DNA of 64,000 bases from Candidatus Hodarchaeota archaeon. Lineage in GTDB: Archaea > Asgardarchaeota > Heimdallarchaeia > Hodarchaeales > Hodarchaeaceae. The position numbers were made by a program, and so were the translations under genes. The notes under the pieces were generated by a model. The model was not told the DNA's origin, did not search any database, and saw nothing but the letters and a program-made list of their open reading frames with translations. Each line of letters begins with the position of its first letter. Positions within the stretch are counted from its first letter, which is position 1. Below, piece by piece: positions 1 through 7,856 of the stretch. The DNA is taken from NCBI GenBank assembly GCA_016840285.1, contig JAEOSR010000163.1:1-64000 (forward strand), written 5' to 3'.

Positions 1-641
1 CCTCGATCGATAGCTTCCTTTGCTTGTTCTAAAGCAAAGCTTGGCCCATTAGCTAGTTTGCTGGCTAGCTCATGAACAGTAGAATCTAATTCTTCTGGCT
101 CCACAACTTTATTTACAAGCCCAATGGATAACGCTCTCTCTGAGCTTATATTATCCCCTAATAGTATTATCTCTTTTGCTATAGTTTTGCCTACTAGACG
201 GGGAAGACGTTGTGTTCCACCTGCACCTGGGATTATGCCTAATTTTATTTCAGGCTGCCCAAAAAGTGCTTTAGTTGAAGCAATGCGCAAATCACATGCC
301 ATTGCTAACTCATTACCACCTCCGAGGCAAAACCCATTGATAGATGCAATTACAGGTATTGGAAGGAGTTCAATTTCGTTTAGGACACGTTGTAAGTATA
401 AAGAAAATGCTTTCATCTCTGGAGGAGTTCTTCCTTTGAACTCGGTAATGTCAGCACCAGCAATAAAAGCCCTTCCTGAACCTTTGAAAATTAAGACCCG
501 AACTTTATCCTTCTTTATCTTTGATATAGCCTGATCTAGTTCTTGAACAGTCTCATTGTTTAATGCATTGAGGGCTTTTTCACGAATAAAAGTGATAGTA
601 GCAATTCCTTCTGAAACTTCGTAATTCAGATTTTTGAACAT
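1..641 (-). CDS. Enoyl-CoA hydratase (crotonase family), 3' end cut by window edge
   Basis: The first 213 residues of a crotonase-fold protein are visible; the C-terminus lies beyond the left edge. It should hydrate trans-2-enoyl-CoA such as crotonyl-CoA to the 3-hydroxyacyl-CoA in the cytoplasm. The oxyanion-hole stretch GFCLGGGNELAMACD and the following FGQPEIKLGIIPGAGGTQRL contain both catalytic glutamates of true hydratases (ELAM and QPEI), which separates it from crotonases that lack them. The start ATG (639-641) begins MFKNLNYEVSEG. It is divergent from the gene at 797 with about 155 bp between. In this window it fits the last steps of benzoyl-CoA breakdown after glutaryl-CoA dehydrogenase. 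Exact chain-length preference cannot be read from sequence. Confidence 0.9.
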   Translation of the reverse strand, partial: MFKNLNYEVSEGIATITFIREKALNALNNETVQELDQAISKIKKDKVRVLIFKGSGRAFIAGADITEFKGRTPPEMKAFSLYLQRVLNEIELLPIPVIASINGFCLGGGNELAMACDLRIASTKALFGQPEIKLGIIPGAGGTQRLPRLVGKTIAKEIILLGDNISSERALSIGLVNKVVEPEELDSTVHELASKLANGPSFALEQAKEAIDR

Positions 642-796
642 AATTTTTCCCTACAACTAGATTTAAGTGGTGAGAAGCGATTTAAAACTGATATTCAAAT
701 ATTTTTGCATTGATAACCTATTTTCATCACAAATTTAATTAATTTCTGATTTTTATTGAGAACCTGACAAAATTAGTGTGGATCTTGGTGAAAAAG

Positions 797-1330
797 ATGG
801 CTATCTATGAATTCGAAGGAAAACAACCTAAAATTGCTAAAACCGCATTTGTTTTCCCGTCTGCAGATATCATCGGAGATGTAAGTATTGGAGAGAATTG
901 TTTCATTGGCCCCAATGCTGTTCTTCGTGGAGATTGGGGGTATATAAAAGTTGGAGACGGTTCTAATATACAGGATACTTGTGTTATTCACTCAATTCCT
1001 GATGCTGGGACAATTCTAGGGGAAAATTGTCATATTGGACATGGAGCAATTGTACATCAAGCAGAATTGGGAAAACATGTACTTGTGGGTAAAAATGTTG
1101 TAATAATGAATTGGGCAAAGATTGGAGACGACTGTGTAATCGGTAGTGGCTGCGTTATCCCTCAAAAAAGAGTGATTGAGCCAAACAGTTTAGTCCTTGG
1201 TATTCCAGGAAAAGTTGTTGGCAAAGTTTCAGAAAATCAAAAAGAATATAGCACAAACGCAACTAAACTCTATCAAACATTACCTAAGCGCTATCACAAT
1301 AACCTAAAGCTCCTTAAAAATAATTATTAG
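797..1330 (+). CDS. Gamma-carbonic anhydrase-like left-handed beta-helix protein (PaaY/CaiE type)
   Basis: A 177-residue hexapeptide-repeat protein with the pattern V.IG.NCFIGPNAVLRGD of left-handed beta-helix trimers. The gamma-class metal ligands are all seen: Q and D in NIQDTCVIHS with its histidine, and two histidines spaced five apart in IGHGAIVHQ, matching His81, His117 and His122 of Methanosarcina Cam. It could be an active zinc or iron carbonic anhydrase, or a PaaY-like thioesterase; PaaY proteins are often encoded with aromatic acyl-CoA genes. I chose ATG 797 (MAIYEFEG) because GGTGA lies just upstream; in-frame GTG codons at 776 and 788 would add up to seven residues. The C-terminal helix after residue 150 is usual for the family. 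Confidence 0.85.
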   Translation: MAIYEFEGKQPKIAKTAFVFPSADIIGDVSIGENCFIGPNAVLRGDWGYIKVGDGSNIQDTCVIHSIPDAGTILGENCHIGHGAIVHQAELGKHVLVGKNVVIMNWAKIGDDCVIGSGCVIPQKRVIEPNSLVLGIPGKVVGKVSENQKEYSTNATKLYQTLPKRYHNNLKLLKNNY

Positions 1331-1481
1331 CAAAGTTTTTATTAGAGAAGAGAAAATTTGCACGACCTAATGAAATTCTTTATAGTCGATGATATATTAA
1401 AAATGGAAAAAGAGATAAGACTTGTTGTAATCTTAATGAAGAATAAGGTTTAGTTTTTACAACCAACATATGGGGTTTATA

Positions 1482-2933
1482 ATGGTGATTACAAAGACAA
1501 AAATAGTCTGTACGATTGGACCAGCAACCGAGGATCCTTCTGTATTTAAAAAATTGGTCGAAGCAGGGATGGATGTATGTCGCCTTAATTTCAGTCATGG
1601 GTCTTATTCAGATCACAAAGAACGGTATGAACTTATCAGAGAGACTAGTGACGATCTTGCCGTTTTAGTCGATCTGTGTGGACCAAAAATACGAACTGGA
1701 GAGGTAAAAAAAGGAACTGTTATCAAAACAGGTCAAAAATTCGAGATTTCTGCAGATATCAGTTTGGAAGGGGATTCAAAGACATGTACAACTAATTATC
1801 CACCTCTTATAAAAGATGCAAAAGTCGGAAATCATCTAGCTATCGATGATGGGTTACTACTGCTAAAAATTACTAAAAAAACAAAGTCTGAGCTAGTTTG
1901 CAAGGTATTGAATGGTGGTCCACTAAAATCAAGAAAGGGGATAAATGCTCCAGATGTACCTTTATCATTATATTTTCCTCTTGAAAAAGACTTACAAGAC
2001 GTTCGTTACGTTTTGAGAAAGTTAGATATTGATTTTTTAGCGGCATCTTTTGTTCGTAGAAAAGAAGATATTCTGAAAATAAAAGAGATACTGGATGAAG
2101 TGCATTCACCCATCGGAATTATCAGTAAAATAGAACATCGTGATGCCCTAAAGAATTTTGATGAAATTTTAAAAGTATCGGATGGAATTATGGTCGCGAG
2201 AGGGGATCTAGGAATAGAAATTCCCACAGAACAAGTACCCATTGTTCAAAAGGAACTGATTTCAAAGTGTAATCATATCGGTAAACCAGTAATTGTAGCA
2301 ACCCAGATGTTAGAATCAATGATCAATAATCCACGACCAACCCGAGCAGAAGCATCAGATGTGAGTAATGCAATCATAGATGGATCTGATGCGGTCATGT
2401 TATCTGGGGAGACTGCAGTTGGTAAATTTCCTGTGGAGGCTGTCCAATATCTAGAAAAAATTGCAAAAGCGGCTGAAGATCATGGATTAATACGTCAAGT
2501 TGGTTATGGTATCGAACAACCGTCTATCACTGAAGTGTTTGGGAGAGGAGTTTACATGATTAGTCAAGAAAATCATTTGAATATTAAAGCTATCCTAACA
2601 AACACAAGAAGGGGATCTACGGCAAAACTTGTGGCAAAATACAGGCCAAAAACACCTATTATAGCTGGTACTCCCTATCCATCAACCAAAAGGCAATTAA
2701 ATTTAGTTTGGGGTGTATGCCCAATACAAGTTGAAGTAACCAATTCCTCGAACGAATTAAAATACTTTCTAGCAAAAGAGGCTCATGAGAGAGGTCTACT
2801 TCAACCTGAAGATCAGGTACTCATTATTGGTGGCAGTCTCTTAGGTTTTCCAGCCGCTACAAATTTAATTCAAACGATGAAAGTTGATGATATCCTTCTT
2901 TTTGGACAACAGCTGAGACGACCTTTAATGTGA
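1482..2933 (+). CDS. pyk: Pyruvate kinase
   Basis: A 483-residue full-length pyruvate kinase converting phosphoenolpyruvate and ADP to pyruvate and ATP. Visible are the N-terminal barrel motif KTKIVCTIGPA, NFSHG, the B domain at about residues 70-165, the catalytic lysine in IISKIEHRDAL near residue 210, the metal and phosphate site MVARGDLGIEIP, and ATQMLESM followed by PRPTRAEASDVSNAI and MLSGETAVGKFP. A C-terminal PK_C domain with IIGGS near the end is present. ATG 1482 is preferred because GGGG sits at the right distance; ATG 1470 would add four residues. The stop codon overlaps the GTG start of the next gene, so it is probably translationally coupled to the HgdB-like protein. Confidence 0.95.
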   Translation: MVITKTKIVCTIGPATEDPSVFKKLVEAGMDVCRLNFSHGSYSDHKERYELIRETSDDLAVLVDLCGPKIRTGEVKKGTVIKTGQKFEISADISLEGDSKTCTTNYPPLIKDAKVGNHLAIDDGLLLLKITKKTKSELVCKVLNGGPLKSRKGINAPDVPLSLYFPLEKDLQDVRYVLRKLDIDFLAASFVRRKEDILKIKEILDEVHSPIGIISKIEHRDALKNFDEILKVSDGIMVARGDLGIEIPTEQVPIVQKELISKCNHIGKPVIVATQMLESMINNPRPTRAEASDVSNAIIDGSDAVMLSGETAVGKFPVEAVQYLEKIAKAAEDHGLIRQVGYGIEQPSITEVFGRGVYMISQENHLNIKAILTNTRRGSTAKLVAKYRPKTPIIAGTPYPSTKRQLNLVWGVCPIQVEVTNSSNELKYFLAKEAHERGLLQPEDQVLIIGGSLLGFPAATNLIQTMKVDDILLFGQQLRRPLM

Positions 2934-4186
2934 CAAATGATAGGATCGGAAAAATACCATTGACTAAACGTAAGCGTATTCATGCTTCAGAGGAATTGAA
3001 AAAGGTTGCTACTGCTTATTACCAAGATTTAGATAGAGCAGCAAAGGATCCCTCTCAAAAAGTAGCTTGGTGCTCGAGTGTCGGCCCCGCCGAACTCTTA
3101 ATGGCTTTAGATTTTAAAGTATATTACCCAGAAAATCATACAGCAATGCTTGGTTCTAATCGGACTGCTAATGAATACATACCTGCTGCTATCGCGCTGG
3201 GATATTCACCAGAAATATGTTCATACCTTACAAGCGACATCGGTGCATTTATTAGTAAGAAAACTGCTTTAACGAAAGCTTATGGCGTTGACGAAGTACC
3301 AAAACCTGATGTGCTCGTATATAATACAAATCAGTGTAGAGACGTTCAAGATTGGTTTGCGTTCTATGCACGTACTTTTAATGTCCCATTAGTAGGTATA
3401 CATTCTCCAAAGAACATTGAAGAGATCGATCAGATTCATATTGATTATGTTACAGAACAATTGAAAGAAATGAGTGATTCGTTAAAAAAAATTTCAGGGA
3501 CAAGCTTTGACAAAAGGAAACTTGAAACCTCTGTTAGATTGTCGCTTGAGACGTCTATATTATGGACTGAAATTCTGGAAACAGCCTCAACAATTCCTTC
3601 TCCTTTATCATTTTTTGATGGTTGTATACATATGCTCCCAGCCGTTGTATTGAGAGGCGAGCAAGCAGCAGTCGATTATTACAAATTATTAAAACAGGAA
3701 CTCAAGGAAAGAGTAGACAATGGAATCGCGGCCGTAGAGAATGAGAAATATCGGTTATTCTGGGAGGGAATGCCTATATGGGGAAAGTTGAGGGCGCTTT
3801 CGGAGCAGTTCATAGAATTGGAGTCGTGTGTTGTAGCTTCAACTTACTGTAATAGCTGGATATTTAGTGATTTTAATCCTCAAGAACCATTTTCAAGTAT
3901 GGCTAAAGCATACACAAAATTATTTATCAATCGGTCAGAATCAAGTAAGGAAAAATATCTACATGAAATGATCCAGAAATATAAAATTGATGGCATTATT
4001 TTTCATAATGCTCGGACGTGTCCCAATAATTCCAACACTAGTTATGGTTTGCCCAAACGTATTGAAGAACAAATGAATATACCAAGTTTAGTAATAGATG
4101 CTGATCTTAATGACCTGAATGTTTATAGCGAAGAACAAACCAAAACTAACATTGAAGCTTTCATAGAACAGCTAGCTGGAATTTAA
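2930..4186 (+). CDS. 2-hydroxyacyl-CoA dehydratase D / benzoyl-CoA reductase family subunit, orphan
   Basis: A 418-residue protein of the HgdB/BcrB/BcrC superfamily, which binds [4Fe-4S] or double-cubane clusters and accepts one low-potential electron from an ATPase activator. The first cluster-binding cysteine motif VAWCSSVGPAELL is at residue 48, further cysteines are at 97 and 136 (NTNQCRD), and ARTCPNNS lies near the C-terminus. It starts at a GTG that overlaps the pyruvate kinase stop and is followed 74 bp later by its activator. Only one catalytic-type subunit is encoded here, whereas classical dehydratases and reductases need two different ones. It may be a homodimeric enzyme like the double-cubane cluster proteins or YjiM, or work with a subunit encoded elsewhere. 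Substrate unknown. Confidence 0.8.
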   Translation: MTNDRIGKIPLTKRKRIHASEELKKVATAYYQDLDRAAKDPSQKVAWCSSVGPAELLMALDFKVYYPENHTAMLGSNRTANEYIPAAIALGYSPEICSYLTSDIGAFISKKTALTKAYGVDEVPKPDVLVYNTNQCRDVQDWFAFYARTFNVPLVGIHSPKNIEEIDQIHIDYVTEQLKEMSDSLKKISGTSFDKRKLETSVRLSLETSILWTEILETASTIPSPLSFFDGCIHMLPAVVLRGEQAAVDYYKLLKQELKERVDNGIAAVENEKYRLFWEGMPIWGKLRALSEQFIELESCVVASTYCNSWIFSDFNPQEPFSSMAKAYTKLFINRSESSKEKYLHEMIQKYKIDGIIFHNARTCPNNSNTSYGLPKRIEEQMNIPSLVIDADLNDLNVYSEEQTKTNIEAFIEQLAGI

Positions 4187-4260
4187 AAGCGTCATCTTTC
4201 AAAATTTTGTCTGGATTTAGCGGATACTCGTTTCGAATCAAAAGAAATGGAGAAAATATT

Positions 4261-5046
4261 TTGTCTCTGTTTGCTGGAATAGATATTGGTTCATCATTCA
4301 CTAAAATAGTTTTATTAGATCAGGCAAAGAGTATTATTGGAACAGAAATCCGTCTCTCTGGGACAGATTTACAATTTGCTGCTGATGAAGGACTACGAAC
4401 AGCTCTAAAAGGCAATTTTCAGTTTTCTAGGATCAAAGGAATTGTTACAACAGGTTATGGAAGAAAGAATGTTCAAATTGATAATAAGAAAATCACTTCA
4501 ATTACGGAGATTAGTTGTAATGCTAAAGCAGCACAGTTTTATTATCCAGACAAAGCACTTTCAATAATTGATATTGGTGGTCAGGATACTAAAGTTATTA
4601 AAACGCGGGATGGGAAGCGTACGGGTTTTAAGATGAATAGAAAATGTGCTGCTGGAACTGGAACATTTTTAGAAGAGCTTGCGTTGAAATTAAGAGTGCA
4701 ACCAAGTGAAATGGATAAGTTAGCAAGACAGTCAACAAATGCAAAATCAATTAGTAGTTATTGTACGGTATTCGCTGCAACTGAGATCTTGAGTCGTATT
4801 AGGGAAGGTGATTCTGTTGAAGATATGGTTCGTGGTGCGTTTCATTCTGTTGTTAAACGCGTAATTGAGATAGATGTGTTAGATAATGAAATAATATTGA
4901 CAGGAGGGGTAGTAGCTCACAATCCTACTATTGTTGAAATTTTTGAGCAGGAAATAGGCAAGCCTGTTTCTGTTCCACCTTCTCCTCAATTATTTGTTGC
5001 TTTAGGTGCAGCATTATACGCATTGGAAGAGGAAACATCAATTTAA
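4261..5046 (+). CDS. ATP-dependent activator (activase) of the HgdC/BcrA-BadF family
   Basis: A 261-residue ASKHA-fold ATPase that drives an electron into its partner with ATP hydrolysis. The phosphate-binding loop FAGIDIGSSFTK, the IDIGGQDTK motif, and the two cysteines that hold the [4Fe-4S] cluster between two monomers are present: C129 in NRKCAAGTG and C168 in SYCTVFAATE, nearly at the positions known from Acidaminococcus HgdC. The start TTG 4261 has GGAG eight bases upstream and gives the usual family length; a TTG at 4207 would add 18 unlikely residues. It belongs with the preceding HgdB-like gene, not with the bzd operon, which has its own P and Q subunits. Confidence 0.87.
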   Translation: MSLFAGIDIGSSFTKIVLLDQAKSIIGTEIRLSGTDLQFAADEGLRTALKGNFQFSRIKGIVTTGYGRKNVQIDNKKITSITEISCNAKAAQFYYPDKALSIIDIGGQDTKVIKTRDGKRTGFKMNRKCAAGTGTFLEELALKLRVQPSEMDKLARQSTNAKSISSYCTVFAATEILSRIREGDSVEDMVRGAFHSVVKRVIEIDVLDNEIILTGGVVAHNPTIVEIFEQEIGKPVSVPPSPQLFVALGAALYALEEETSI

Positions 5047-5185
5047 AACTTCTTTGATTGATATTTGAAAAGAGTTTTTTGTGTAAAACATTCCGCAAAA
5101 GGTAGACATATAAAAATGAACGTCTTTCTATTTTTTAGATACGTTCTATAATGCTAAGAAATACAGAAATTGGTGAAAAGTAAAA

Positions 5186-5560
5186 ATGACATATAAAACA
5201 GATAGCGGGCAACGAATTGATCCTATGCAAGTAATGGTATCAACTACTGATGAGATTCCAGGATTTGAAATTGAACAATACTTAGGTATTACTTTTGGTA
5301 TTACTGTAAGATCACGAGGCCTTGGTGGCAGATGTATTGGAGGCTGTGAGGCTTGTTTTGGAGGAGAAGTGACCGCTTACACACAAAGTGCTGTTGAAGC
5401 AAGGAATGACGCGATATATCGATTATGTACAGAAGTAGTAGAACGAGGCGGTAATGGTGTAATTGGTGTGAAATTTGATTCTTCACGTTCAGGTCAGGAC
5501 TCGTCCATGACCGATATTGTAGCGTATGGAACAGCTGTTCGTGTACGACCAAAAGTCTAA
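5186..5560 (+). CDS. YbjQ / UPF0145 family protein
   Basis: A 124-residue protein matching the UPF0145 (YbjQ) fold across nearly its whole length: VSTTDEIPGFEIEQYLGI, a FGGE turn, the helix with EARNDAIYRL, then GGNGVIGVKFD and DIVAYGTAVRV at the end. The family forms pentameric rings of unknown biochemical function; a heavy-metal-binding role has been suggested. Unlike short members, it has a loop with three cysteines (GRCIGGCEACFG, residues 48-58), which could bind a metal. GGTGAAAAG precedes the ATG, and an AT-rich ACATATAAAA box lies about 75 bp upstream. Monocistronic as far as visible. Confidence 0.85.
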   Translation: MTYKTDSGQRIDPMQVMVSTTDEIPGFEIEQYLGITFGITVRSRGLGGRCIGGCEACFGGEVTAYTQSAVEARNDAIYRLCTEVVERGGNGVIGVKFDSSRSGQDSSMTDIVAYGTAVRVRPKV

Positions 5561-5600
5561 ACAATGGATGTGAAAATCCATCCTCTCAACAAATGCTTTT

Positions 5601-6254
5601 GTGAGACTATTACCTAAAAATCATCGGTTACATTTTTTGAAGCGGTTTCTTCAATTGATGTTACCATTCTACTTTTCTCATCATCCCCTGTGTAATAATT
5701 ATAGACAAGAAGTACTTAAAATTGGTTCCTGGTATATTTGTAGAGGATGCTTTTGTGTTTACAGCTCAACGCTTGTCTCACTTCTCATAACTATATTTAT
5801 TAATCCTTTCAATACTTTTTCTTTTGGTGAGGTTTTCCTCCTCGTTCTGATTGTGAGTAGTCCCACCTGGATCGGGTTGTTTTTTAATTTTAGAAATCGC
5901 ACAATAAAAGATCTTCTAAGAATTTCATTAGGTCTTGGATGGGGAATCGCTTTAGGTGAACTTTGGTTACAACCATCATGGAGTGATAAGCTCGCGATAT
6001 TTTTACTCATGATCACTTTCTGGTTTATTTTTAGAAAGATACGGAATTTTCAATCTGGTAAAAAGCCTCTAATTTTATGCCGAAATTGTATTGAACTGAA
6101 TAACAATGCCTGTCCTGGGTATAAAAAACAGTTTGAAGCAGAGCAGATATACAGTCGTGAGATAAGCGATTTCTTGCAGCAAAAACTCAACTGGGATGAT
6201 ATCCAGAAAGGATTACAAAAATCTCACGTTTCCAACATCGAAGGGTCATTATAA
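5601..6254 (+). CDS. Membrane protein, DUF2085-like
   Basis: A 217-residue integral membrane protein with an N-terminal HHPLC..Y and ICRGCFCVYSS motif that recalls DUF2085 proteins, where a histidine and cysteines sit before the first helix. About four hydrophobic segments follow (roughly residues 55-75, 78-98, 105-123 and 128-147). The soluble C-terminal part has a second cysteine group, CRNCIELNNNACPG, which could bind zinc. It starts at GTG 5601 about 40 bp after the YbjQ gene and could share its transcript. Function unknown; the family match is by motif only. Confidence 0.6.
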   Translation: MRLLPKNHRLHFLKRFLQLMLPFYFSHHPLCNNYRQEVLKIGSWYICRGCFCVYSSTLVSLLITIFINPFNTFSFGEVFLLVLIVSSPTWIGLFFNFRNRTIKDLLRISLGLGWGIALGELWLQPSWSDKLAIFLLMITFWFIFRKIRNFQSGKKPLILCRNCIELNNNACPGYKKQFEAEQIYSREISDFLQQKLNWDDIQKGLQKSHVSNIEGSL

Positions 6255-6471
6255 GCTAGTTATCCCTTAAGAGGATTTATTAGAATATCCATTGTCAATA
6301 CAAAAAAAAATTCGTTTTAGGAGAGTATACAGCCTTTGAAAGTTTTTTTAGAAGGCAATGCAGAAAAGCATAAATAATTAAATCTCTTTTATTGTAAAAT
6401 CAATTGGATTTTGTATTTCATGCTTTGTTTTTGAATCCAATATAACGAATAACTGAGTTGAGGATCGAAAA

Positions 6472-7413
6472 TTGATAGATGAAGATTATAAGGTAGCCAT
6501 AATAGGAGCAGGTCCATCAGGCGGTATTTTAGGTTCCTTTCTTACCAAAAAGAATGTTGATGTGACATTAGTGGACATTTGGAAAGCTCACATGGAAGCA
6601 ATCGAAAATTATGGATTACAAGTAATTGGGGCAGCAACAATCACTACCCAATTTGATTCAGATCACTTGAAATTATCTATTTCCGATTTGAAAGATACTG
6701 ATGTGAATCTTGTTATCATTTCAGTTAAGACCCCATATCTAGAACGAGTAGTACAAGATCTCAAACAAGTCATCTCAGATGATACTAATATAATAAGTCA
6801 CCAAAATGGATTTGGGACTGAACACGTACTTGCGAAGGCATTTGGAGAAGAAAGAGCTTTTCGTAATGTGATAAATTATGCTGGTAATGTCTTAAGGCCA
6901 GGGATAATTGATATGACCTTTTTCAATCCTCCAAACTACGTTGGATCTTATTCACCCAAGAGTCAAGACAAGGCTCGTGAAATCGCAGACTTAATTTCTT
7001 CGCCTGAATTTGCAACAAAATTTGTGGAGGATATTCAGCCTGAAGTATGGAAAAAAGTAATATTAAATGCAGCTCTTGCACCAGTATGTGCAATCACAGG
7101 CCAAACAATGAGAGAGGCTATGGATTTCGCAGATACCAATAAGATAGCCAGTGAGATCATCAAAGAGGGAATTGCTGTAACTGAAGCTCTAGGAATCTCT
7201 TTTGGAGCAAATTTTCACGATATTTGCATGGGTTACCTGTCCAAGGGGGGCCATCATAAACCAAGCATGCTTATAGACATTGAGAATCGGAGTCAAACAG
7301 AAATAGGATTCATAAATGGGAAAATTGTTGAAGTTGGGAAGCAATACAATATTCCTACCCCATATAATGAAGCAACAGTAACATATGTACGTGGATTAGA
7401 ATCGAAATATTGA
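6472..7413 (+). CDS. Ketopantoate reductase-like (PanE/ApbA family) oxidoreductase
   Basis: A 313-residue NAD(P)-dependent reductase with an N-terminal Rossmann motif AIIGAGPSGGILGSFL, a middle NLVIISVKTPYLE stretch and the PanE C-terminal domain. The catalytic lysine region is recognisable as EVWKKVILNAALAP, and the substrate-binding block HKPSMLIDIENRSQTEIGF matches the S/D/E pattern of ketopantoate reductases. It may make pantoate for coenzyme A, but many PanE-like proteins act on other 2-oxo acids, so no symbol is given. It starts at TTG 6472 with GAGG eight bases upstream. A run of T residues just after the stop is a likely termination signal. Confidence 0.82.
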   Translation: MIDEDYKVAIIGAGPSGGILGSFLTKKNVDVTLVDIWKAHMEAIENYGLQVIGAATITTQFDSDHLKLSISDLKDTDVNLVIISVKTPYLERVVQDLKQVISDDTNIISHQNGFGTEHVLAKAFGEERAFRNVINYAGNVLRPGIIDMTFFNPPNYVGSYSPKSQDKAREIADLISSPEFATKFVEDIQPEVWKKVILNAALAPVCAITGQTMREAMDFADTNKIASEIIKEGIAVTEALGISFGANFHDICMGYLSKGGHHKPSMLIDIENRSQTEIGFINGKIVEVGKQYNIPTPYNEATVTYVRGLESKY

Positions 7414-7587
7414 TTTCTTTTTTGTCTCGAAATGGCTCCAATTGGGCTAATTTTCCTTCGTAGATTCTTACAATTTTTTTACCTGTATTATTTGGAGGTC
7501 TATTTGTCTTTATAATCAATGAGGTTTGGTTGGTTTCCATACTTCCGAATAATAGCTCCCTAATCCCATTTTTCTCCTTTTTTTTCT

Positions 7588-7770
7588 CTATTCAGTTTTG
7601 TCTCTTACTCGTGTGTATATTACTCGATAATTAGCGCAGTCAGCTTTAAAACATTCCGCACATCCTTCCATTTCCCCTGGAATTACAGATTCAACGCGTA
7701 CTTCTTGATTTAATGATTTATATAATTCTACGTATTCGTTCACGCGATGTTCTTCAATGGTAAACTTCAT
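7588..7770 (-). CDS. Small Cys-containing protein at the 3' end of the bzd operon
   Basis: A 60-residue protein beginning MKFTIEEHRVNEYVELYKSL, with three cysteines in EGCAECFKADCANYRV that may bind a metal. GGGAG lies just ahead of this ATG on the minus strand; an in-frame start at 7824 would add 18 charged residues and has no good ribosome site. It follows the BzdV-like gene by 86 bp on the same strand and may be the last cistron of the benzoyl-CoA reductase operon. I do not recognise the family. The amphipathic start and ending on basic residues look like a real protein rather than chance reading. Confidence 0.5.
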   Translation of the reverse strand: MKFTIEEHRVNEYVELYKSLNQEVRVESVIPGEMEGCAECFKADCANYRVIYTRVRDKTE

Positions 7771-7856
7771 CTCCCATCCCTTCTTCTCTAGCTGCGATCT
7801 TTTCGTATTTTCCTCGCTTTTCAAGTCTACTCGATTCTTCCTGCAGTTTTATTTCA

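Noticed and set aside
124..534. A 136-codon open frame on the plus strand
   Set aside because: It is antisense to the crotonase gene, whose protein matches the family without a break; the plus-strand translation resembles nothing.
2930..5046. A second complete benzoyl-CoA reductase
   Set aside because: Only one HgdB-type subunit and one activator are encoded; the four-subunit set needed is at 10820-14978.
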